DNA from: Chrysopilus asiliformis
Lineage: Eukaryota > Arthropoda > Insecta > Diptera > Rhagionidae
Reading direction: 5' to 3'
Length of the DNA stretch: 64,000 nt
NCBI GenBank assembly: GCA_964034945.1
Contig: OZ035961.1
Coordinates: 29,055,684-29,119,683 of the forward strand
The translations under genes and the position numbers were made by a program. Under the pieces are notes generated by a model. That model had not been told where the DNA came from. It searched no databases and was given only the letters and a program-made list of their open reading frames with translations. Of the stretch, positions 55,840 through 64,000 are shown one piece after another. Each line of letters begins with the position of its first letter. The first letter of the stretch is position 1.

Positions 55840-58800
55840 TTTTGTATATATCAGTATTCAAAATTATGTTTGACACTATCAAAAGTCCTAATATCAGTGT
55901 CTCTAATAGTGTGGAAACATTATAATGCACAGGTAACAGTGCGAAATTGATCCAGTAAAACACTATTCAAAAGCACATTCGCTGTACTTACATACAAATT
56001 TTAGGTCTTGCCATTTTTCCCTGAAAACCTGCGATTTTTAAGTACGAACAAATATGCAAATTGAAATTGGCACTACTCAAATGGGCTCTCCGTACACAAA
56101 AAGTTTTCCTTTTTTTCCTTTGGTGTTTTGGAAATATTCTAGTGTGAATTCCCGTATTTGTTGAATTGTGTTCCTTAACTTCACATGAATGTATAAATAT
56201 ACTAGTATATGTTTTGTTTACAAAGCGGAAGCATAGATCAGTAAAACATGGGCGGAAAATGCCCTCTTATAATACATGTTTCCATGTTTTATGCAAATAG
56301 AGGTCATTAAATTTATTCTTCTAATTAACCTACCATAGGGAACGTCGAAACCCAGTGAAAATAGAAAAACTTATAAAAATATCGAGAGAAAGCAAAAAAA
56401 AAGCTCAACAACGGCACCGACATGCCACAATTCTTTCTCCAGCAACAACCAAATGTTGGTCGGTTTCTTTAATTATGTGCTAGAATGTGTGGAATTGTTC
56501 AGGGAGAGAAAAATTTTCTGCCGGCATTGCTACATAGCCGTATGTAGGTATTTATAAAAAAGTGTAGTATTGGCGCTTTGCTAGAAAGTGGAGATTAAAT
56601 GAGAAAGAATGTTGGATGCCCATTCTCTAGAAGAGGCGATTTCGTATACAGCTGTGACAACAATTAAGAGCTTTTCGAGGTTTTAATCAGCAATTATGCA
56701 GTTTCTATCGTTTGGTTTTAGACCAGTTGTAGAAGGTACGCATTCAATTAAGTAAACTGCAAAAGGTAAAAAAATAACTAGAAAGAAGGTCAATTAGATT
56801 TAAGGGCGAATTTTTTGCATTTAATAGTTATTGTTCTGAATACGACGATTCGATCTTAATATAATAATGAGATATAAGACGATTCGATATAGCTCGGGGT
56901 TGGGTGGAGTTGGAAGAGCGCAGGGGGCAGGAGGGAAGGGGGAGGGGAAGATGGGGAGGATGGCCCGCTCCGAATGCGGCCCCGGGATGTCAATTTTAGA
57001 TGCAACATGATTAAAATTTTCTGATCTTGGGCCTAGGACGTAATTTTTCTAACAAGCGCGGTGCTTTAAGCAACATTTCGAGACATTTGGAAGTTCGCTG
57101 CATCAAATTCGGACCTTACAAAGTACAAAGCATAGAGATGCGCTTCTCTAGCAACTGTTAAGTCAATTTTAGGTAGGGTTGCCTTCCGATCCTCTTTCCT
57201 CAGATATTGTCCTCTATTTAAGGTGTCTGGGGGAATTCTTTTAAGGTGTGTGGGGTAATTCTCCGGAGGTGTCCGGAGGATTGCTTTTCTATGACTGAAT
57301 TTCGTTGTCATAGGGGCTATTAAAAAAGCACGAAAATACCACCGGACGACCTTGAATAGAAGACAGCGTCCGGGGGAAAGACCTTGGCATTTATATTTAT
57401 CCTTGACATTTATAATTGACCTTGGCATTTAAAAATTTTCTTCTGCGGCACAATGATTTCTATTTGTGGGGGGTGGGGGGAGGGCGCTAAATACAAGTTT
57501 TGCTACGGACGCTGTCTTGCCTTGGTACAGCCCTGATTCAAAATACCATATTTTGATATACGACGAAATGAGACGCGACCAAAACGTTATAACTCGATAT
57601 TAATTAAAAAAAATAATTCAAGTTTCATTACGTATTTATGTAAAACAAATTCTGCGATTTTTGTACACGCAATACTGTAATCCATTTACAAATATTACAT
57701 CGAATTAACGGTAAACCACCATTAAATAAAATTCTGAAATTATTAAGAAAATCTCCTGATAATAAACAAAATTATCTTTTAGATTTCAATTGAAAGATAA
57801 GCTGAGTGAAAATTATGTAAAACAGTTAAAATCTATTTTGAGATGCGGTAAAAAGGATTTCCAATTAAAAATTTCATGGGCGAACATTTCAGAATTAGAC
57901 ATAAGGAAATAGAAAAATATAATTATTCCCGAAAATAAAATTTTAATTGTTCGTTAAATTAATGTTGACTGAGAATTTCACTTAAAGCGCGTAGTCATGT
58001 TTAATGAGAAAAAAAAACTACCATTTACGCCCTAATTGCTTGAATTTCGAATGCCTTGGTAGATTCTCGACAAATCTATATATAAGGGATGAAAAGTGGA
58101 ATAAAAATTTCCCTTCAAATTTAATCCAGTCTTTATTTGTGCGGCCAGAGAATCGACCAATACATTTAGAAGTAAAGCATCTTTTCGGGAGGCGTTGGAA
58201 AAATGAGCAGCAGGATATAACATTGATTATAGTACGAGACGGTAGTGACGTTTAAGGCATTTATTTTTACATTTCTGGGTCTTCTTCTTTTGCTATTGCT
58301 GCTGTTTCTTATATATTTTTTTTTTTCGTTTTGGTGGTTAATTCGTAAATAAAATGAAAGCACAGTGAAAAGACGAAGAGGAAAAACCTTACGGCATCAT
58401 TATCGTCATTTTATTAACTCGTAAAACAAATTTATGTCCTTCTAAGCAGCTTGTTTACATTGTTTGTAATAGTATTTGGGAGTGATTAGACCAAAACTTC
58501 ATCGTTCCCTATCCCAAGCTAATGTTGTTATGGCTATTGATAATGTTTAAACGACAATAAAGGGAGAGCATTTTATTACTCTGTCAGTACTTTTACTAAA
58601 GTAAATAAAAAGCCCTCCTTGGGTGAAGAGAGGTGCCCAACTCGCATTCTGATTCTGTGCTTAGATTTTTTTTCTTGCGTCAGTGTCTTTACCAAAAACA
58701 ACCGCAAAACTTAGAGATCAAATAAATATAATTAATCGGGCGTTCCGCATTTTATTAAGGATAAGAACGGATAATAAAAGGTCAATTTTGTGTAAGGCAT

Positions 58801-59190
58801 TCGACTTCATTTCCACAGATGGTGGACCTAACTCCTTTTTTGATATGCCCACCACAAGTAAATAGTGTGCAAAATAAAATAAAACTAGAGGATATTAAAG
58901 GGGTTCGTTTAATTATTTGATGAATATTTCTATGCTTGAATTAAGATAAAATTGGAGAAAACTTTTCCACATAAAATTTCAGGATCGATAACATACAGAA
59001 TATAATATTTATGATGCTATCAGCTCTATTTATAAACACATTAAAAATATTCAAGCTCTTTTAGAACTTTTTTTCATATTTTAAATTATTTTCCAAAACT
59101 ATTCGCAAAGTAATCAAGTCTAACGGCGACTCCTAAGTAATATTAATAATAATGTGTGGGAGATAGATGAAATAGTGTGGTATTTTTATG
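55840..59190. other. Unassigned stretch
   Basis: 56880-57530 is richer in G+C, with A/G-rich and GGGGTGGGGGG runs and a 120-residue minus-strand frame (57066-57428) that I do not recognise. The rest is AT-rich without structure I can name; small frames at 58004-58865 have no support. Confidence 0.4.
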
Positions 59191-59538
59191 AATATCTTCT
59201 TCTTCTTGGCGCTACAGCCTGTGTCGTCTCGATTCAATTACCGCGTCCTATAATGTTTGGGCCTTAAAAAGGTCTCAGCGTTTGCGTCTACGGCGTCTTT
59301 CCATCTTTTCCTCGACTTCCCAGTTGGTCTCGACCCATAAAATCAGCTTTTGGGGAATCTTTTGTGTATAACTTGTCCATATACATCCATTTTAAGTGAC
59401 CAGACGACTGAATCCTTGTAGTTGTATTTCGATTTCTGGCTCGTCGTATAGACTGTACTGCTTATTGCTGTACCACATTCGCCACACGGAAAAAAATCTG
59501 GATCTCCATATAAACAAAATTGGATTAATCTGGACACA
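59191..59538 (-). pseudogene. LINE reverse-transcriptase C-terminal fragment
   Basis: Read on the minus strand across small frame changes, the text contains RMWYSNKQYSLYDEPEIEIQ, SSGHLKWMYMDKL and GSRPTGKSRKRWKDAVD. These resemble the 'NxELYxLYxEPxIxxxIKxxRLRWxGHVxRM...GRPRKRW' tail common to several non-LTR clades (jockey/I/CR1-like). Broken by stops and shifts. Ends where a Helitron begins. Confidence 0.6.
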
Positions 59539-59858
59539 TCATACTAATTTATAAAAATGAGTTGGTGTCTGTCTGTCTGTCTGTTCCTCTTTCACGCAAA
59601 AACGGCTGAACCGATTGACTTGAAATTTGGCATAAGTGTCTGTAGTAGTTCTGGTTCCAACATAGGCATACGGAAAAGAAACGCGTGGGGTGGGGGGAGT
59701 AAGGGGAGGGGGTAAAGTGATCTCGAAACTTAGCTCTTCCTCTATGTTACCCTTTCGTGGGGAAACTACCGAGCCGATTGGTCTGAAGTTTAGCTCCAAC
59801 ATAGACATTAAAAAAAATTGAAAAAACTTAACCCGGCAACGACGGGTATGCAAGCTAG
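59539..59858 (+). mobile_element. Helitron-N, copy 2
   Basis: 320 bp: 5' TCATACTAATTTATAAAAAT preceded by A, a (GTCT) tract, 'ccgattgacttgaaatttggc', and the 3' end CCCGGCAACGACGGGTATGC then AAGCTAG followed by T. The terminal hairpin CCCG...CGGG is intact here. Confidence 0.85.
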
Positions 59859-59984
59859 TATGTAATAAAATGCAAGATTCTAATCCAAGAGTATAGATTA
59901 GAAATGTTAAAAAAATCAGTTCAATTTAGTATTATCTAACGTCTACAATTTTGGTAAAATTGTAGACATTAAATCTACGATTGC

Positions 59985-61145
59985 ACAAGAAAAGCTACAA
60001 TTGCCAGGGGCCAATCGTGAAATACCCTATATGACAGACAAAATTTCTATTTTGAAAAATTCATTTGTATGGGAGAGGAGTAACAGAGTGGTCCGATTAA
60101 ATTTTGATGTATGGAGCGGTTATGTAGAATCATATTCTAAGCACATTTTAACTTTATAAATTTCTCAATATGACGCACAATCTTCGAGAAAATGGGGAAA
60201 ACAGTATTCCATTCCATTTGTATGGGGAGGTGGGAAGGAAAGGGTCGACTGGGTTTCGAAGTCTGGATGAATTATGTAAAATTGCGTTCCAAACACATTT
60301 TACCTATATATTTTTTAAATTACGAGTCACCATTTTCGAGAACTTTACAAAAAACTATTACGTTTGTATAGGGTACGAAGGAAGGAACGGTCCGATTTTC
60401 CCCGTTCAAAAACTTAGACTTGCTATTTACTAGAAACGGAACTGTCCAAATTTGAAGTACAGTAATTCCTCCAACTGCGCGGTTTCGCAACTGCACGGTT
60501 AAGTTTTTAATACCAAAATTTCGAACTGCGCGGAAAAATTTCGCAGTTGCGCGGTTTTTTTTTATAATTTTCGTTTAAAAAAACATGTTCCTAACCCCGA
60601 AATTTCATACAAAGTAGGGTTCACAGTGCGCGGTTTCGGTTTGCGCGCTCTTTTTGTGGAACGTATCTACCGCGCAGTTGGAGGGATTACTCTATCTATC
60701 TCAATCATTTCGAAGATAATGGTGGTCACAGACAGACAGACTCGCAGACAGACTGGCAGACAGACGTACAGACAGACAGAAAAACGGACAGACAGAAAGA
60801 CGGACAGATAGAAATACGGACAGACAGACGGACAGATAGACGAACACAGACAGGCTGACGGACAGATAGACGAACAGACAGGCTGACGGACGGATAGTAT
60901 GAAATAAAAATCTTTTGTCATCCCTAACACCATGGTGTAATTAGTTTTTGTGTCCGATAGTTGGTTCGACGTAGATTACCGTAGTATTAATAGCCAACCT
61001 ACTTTAAATGCTCAATGTACCCTCAGTGTGGCCTAAGTGCGTAAGGGGTTAGTCTTGGACTACCCGAAACCCTAATCAATCAATCAATTGGTTCGATGCG
61101 TTGCAAACTGTATACTACACCCAATGATACATCATATATAGAGTA
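59985..61145 (-). mobile_element. Helentron-like family B copy 2
   Basis: Starts AAAAGCTACAATTGCCAGGG and GCCAATCGTGAAATACC, contains a GACAGACA microsatellite (60727-60895), 'ctaacaccatggtgtaatta' and a subterminal TCCGATAGTTGGTTCGACG. Interrupted by a pogo-like MITE (60460-60692). About 120 bp between two GTTGGTTCGA-like phrases (60960-61090) is absent from copy 1. Confidence 0.6.
60460..60692. mobile_element. pogo-like MITE (family C) copy 2
   Basis: 233 bp; CAGTAATTCCTCCAACTGCG at the left and its inverted copy at the right; TA at 60458-60459 and 60693-60694. About 90% like copy 1 at 1792-2040 by eye. Confidence 0.8.
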
Positions 61146-61275
61146 TAACAATTATTAAAATATGAAGGTGAAAAATATTAAAATATGTTTATTAATTCGT
61201 ACGTTTTAAATTCTAATTCAAAATTGTATTAAAATTTTGTCAATATAATTTTTGGATTTAAAAGTACCTACTCCA

Positions 61276-61456
61276 GGATTTATTTCCATGCATACATCTT
61301 GGTCTGATGTCGCTCGAGGTATTGTTCGAAGGACCTGACTTTCGAACGCATTTAGTATTCTTTAAGTTACCTGGGTTAAGGTCCTAGTTTCACTACCGCA
61401 ACATAGCGTAGACCTGATATTATTGTAGTTTTATATAGATACGGAGCTTCGTCAAC
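61276..61456 (-). pseudogene. LINE reverse-transcriptase fragment (upstream part)
   Basis: The minus strand gives YLYKTTIISGLRYVAVVKLG and, in a shifted frame, RILNAFESQVLRTIPRATS, like the 'LYKTIIxPVLLYG...FERKVLRxI' segment that precedes the tail seen at 59191-59538. The two may be one LINE split by the family B insertion. Confidence 0.5.
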
Positions 61457-62574
61457 CAATGAATTTTCTTTGATTTTATTATTGGAAGAACCGACAAGTA
61501 GATTTAGTTCGACAGCTGAATCCTTGGAGCCTGCGGACATTACTTCAGTGCGCTACCAATCGTACTGGTAGCGTTAACAAATTTAAATTAAATTGCGATT
61601 CATGACGCGCTTTAAGCTCGACAAAAAAAAATTGGGGTTTTTAAATTTACCTCTCGGAATTAAATATTACATTAGAAAAAAAAATCCTTTCTTCAAAAAC
61701 CATTCTTTAAATCATTTATTTTATTATGCTTTATTCAGTAAAAAAATTAATCAAAAAATAAAATAATAGGATATATGCATCAGCATCAGCATTATCCTAA
61801 AGCATTTTATGAACCATTTGAATATAAAAATTTTCTACAGTGTTTGATCCTCATTCAACTGCAAACCAATATTCAACCTGTATATAATGTGTTATATTTC
61901 TACTTACCTACTTTTAGTCTGCAGTCGCCCTAATGAATATTCTATGTGCTCCATTAGAGGTGATTTCAAATCATGCAATGGTCTTCTTTACCATTCATTC
62001 ATTGTCTTTTTGTTTAGCAGCTCATCATCATGCACAGTTTCTATCATAGAAAGTGGTAGATACATCAACTTGTCTACATCGCACGGCAAAGATACGATTC
62101 GAATGAAACTATAAGGCATACAAAACTGAAATACCTACTTATTTGTGAATATTTCCGTATAGCTACATGTTATATCAAGGTAAGGTGTTTTAACGAGACG
62201 AAATGAGTTATAGAATGAATCGGATCCCGATGGCTGTTTAGTTTAGATGAGCAAAAGGTAATATCTGGCCACTAATACAGCGTACAATTTCCCATTTTAT
62301 TCCTAAGGGGAATTAAAGTGTTGAGCCTTAAAAGAGCTCTTTACTTTAAGTGGAAATTAAGTGGCTGTGTTCTCATTTAATTTCCCCATTCAATTTTTAA
62401 TTTTCATCAATAATTGTAAGGAAATAAAGATGAAAAACGGAAATGTGTTTTTAATTAAAATGCTACTTTATAGTGAATTGGATGTTGAACAGTAATGAAA
62501 TTTGTTTCTTTCCGCAAAATGCAACAATTAAGAAATCTGAGAAGGTTGGTGGACATTGGCACATACTAATTATT
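61457..62574. other. AT-rich non-coding stretch
   Basis: No feature recognised; the frame at 61887-62114 is unsupported. Confidence 0.4.
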
Positions 62575-63165
62575 TGAATTTCTGGACCATTTCAAGAACT
62601 GTTAGAGATCCATAAAAACACTTAAAGGAAAAAAAGCAGGAAATTTCATTTTCTTTGAATTTAGTTATAAGTATTTGTTCTTAAAAGCGCATAGTTTTGA
62701 GAAATTTTCAATGAACTTAATTTTTTGAGAACCATTAGAAAAGTGTAAAAACCGTAATAGCAAAAAATGTGGAAAATTTTATGCCCTTTAAATTTTGTTA
62801 TATTCATTTTTTCCCACAATCGCATAGTTTTCAAGAAATTCTCAAAAAACCGCATTTATTCAAAAATAAAATTGTATGGAGGTATTCGTTATAACTAACG
62901 TTACTTTTCCAAAAGTTGACAGAAAATCCGGATTTTCGAACCATCAGGATTTTCGAACCATTACAAAAAAGTTCAAGTTGCTAGCTCAACGCGATCTCGA
63001 GTTATGTAAAATATGTAAACAGACCGACAGACTGACGCACGGACATCCTCATAATTTTGCCTGAAGTTCGTACTGATCAGAAAGTTCCTCTTGCCCCGTT
63101 GTCGAGTCGGTCTCCGTCATGAATACAATACTTTCCCTCTATAGCCCAGGGAAGTAAAAACAGAT
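62575..63165 (-). mobile_element. Family D repeat copy 4
   Basis: Contains 'caagaactgttagagatcc', GCTAGCTCAACGCGATCTCG, a short GACCGACAGACTGACG tract and the terminal hairpin ACTTTCCCTCTATAGCCCAG closing with GGGAAGT. Uninterrupted, it gives the empty site for MITE C copy 1. Confidence 0.6.
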
Positions 63166-64000
63166 ATTGTTTTGGGCTAAGGATTTCAAATCCTCTTTCC
63201 CAAAGGTTTAAAACCCTACTATTAATAAATTGAAGCCCTGAATGGATTCCAATCTAATTTTCACAATTTCGCATATCATGCCTTCTGACCTATTCCCATT
63301 CTGCTTCTTAACTCTCTCTCCTGCCATCTTCGAATCTTTTGAAACACTGAACCCCCTCTCCTTCTATCTCCTGAACCCATGAAGCCATTTCGTATCGATT
63401 TTCGTAATTGGGTAGATTCTCCCAAAAGAAAAGTTTTCGCCCACTAAGAATGATTGGAAACTCCTTTCCTGTCATCCATGAATCTTTGGAAATATTTAGA
63501 CGCTATTTTAGCTATTGACAAGTTCTCACACAAGGTAAAATTTAAAACAATAAATGACAGATCTAACTACTTTTCATTCGAATTCAACTAATTTTGATGT
63601 GTGCGGTCTCTATATGTCGCACAATATGAACCTAAGTATTTCTCCAATTCAAAAATCCGGATTAAAAACCGTTTGGTGTAATTAATTGACTCACTTAAGT
63701 TAAAAATTACAAAAAAAATTGGCATTACAAAATTACTATAAAATACTTGTGTAATTTTTCACGATTGCAAAAAATATCATATTTCAGTTTTTGTATATTA
63801 TATTTAACGAGGGCATCTTTAATATGTATATAGCGTAAAAAATATTGATTTCAGCTTTGAAAGAGGGAAAAGTGGATATGAAAATTTCCTACAAATTTAT
63901 TATTTTCGTTTCGTTCGTAATGCCAAATGCAATCGACCTAAAAAATGCGAATCCAGATGGCAATAAATTGATCAGAACGAATGAGATATGCTCAGCCATG
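63166..64000. other. Unassigned end of window
   Basis: A less AT-rich patch (63230-63480) with 'tctctcctgccatcttcgaatc'-type phrases, then AT-rich sequence. No gene recognised. Confidence 0.4.

Noticed and set aside
57066..57428. 120-residue minus-strand frame
   Set aside because: Located in a G/A-rich patch with low-complexity edges; no recognisable domain.

Overview
This is an AT-rich, intron-scale stretch of a eukaryotic nuclear genome, almost certainly an insect. The grounds are an errantivirus-type Ty3/gypsy element with an env gene, a mariner transposase, Helitrons with TC...CTAG ends of the kind common in insects, Helentron-like elements with internal GACA/GACGGACA microsatellites, and canonical GT-AG splice signals. 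I cannot fix the order or species. No complete host gene, rRNA, tRNA or CRISPR was found. Most of the interpretable sequence is transposon-derived and nested several layers deep.

Left part (1-11.6 kb): a 5'-truncated mariner element with a GC-rich transposase frame (766-1623) joins a decayed hairpin-ended repeat (family D) that holds a pogo-like MITE. A 2.17-kb LTR element coding only for Gag (3998-6162, 189-bp LTRs, ATAG target duplication) sits inside a Helentron-like element (family B). A second D copy is split by a family A element with a roughly 410-bp microsatellite (7085-8010).

The best-defined gene set is the complete errantivirus-like provirus on the minus strand at 11607-18250. It has 374-bp LTRs that look identical by eye, a CGCA target duplication, a tRNA-Ser-type primer site, 59-bp leader repeats, gag, pol reached by a -1 slippery heptamer, and env ending inside the 3' LTR. 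A frame break between the integrase zinc finger and catalytic core probably disables it.

Middle (18-36 kb): a fold-back and family F element (20.4-21 kb), a third D copy holding a piggyBac-like MITE (22675-23287), and a transposon cluster at 24.4-28.9 kb. The cluster contains element J, which carries intron-exon-like coding and a nested PIF/Harbinger-like element, then three copies of element G, two of which form a 1.2-kb palindrome. A MITE with perfect 35-bp inverted ends follows at 31251-31656. A plausible host-type exon lies at 35383-35495.

Right part (36-64 kb): two Helitron-N copies, a second F copy, Helentron-like A and B copies interrupted by other inverted-repeat elements, a Helitron with a 1.45-kb 12-bp satellite (53881-55839), LINE C-terminal fragments near 59.2-59.5 and 61.3-61.45 kb, and a last D copy at 62.6-63.2 kb. 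Family letters (A-Q) are labels used only in this report. Repeat boundaries come from reading copies against each other by eye.
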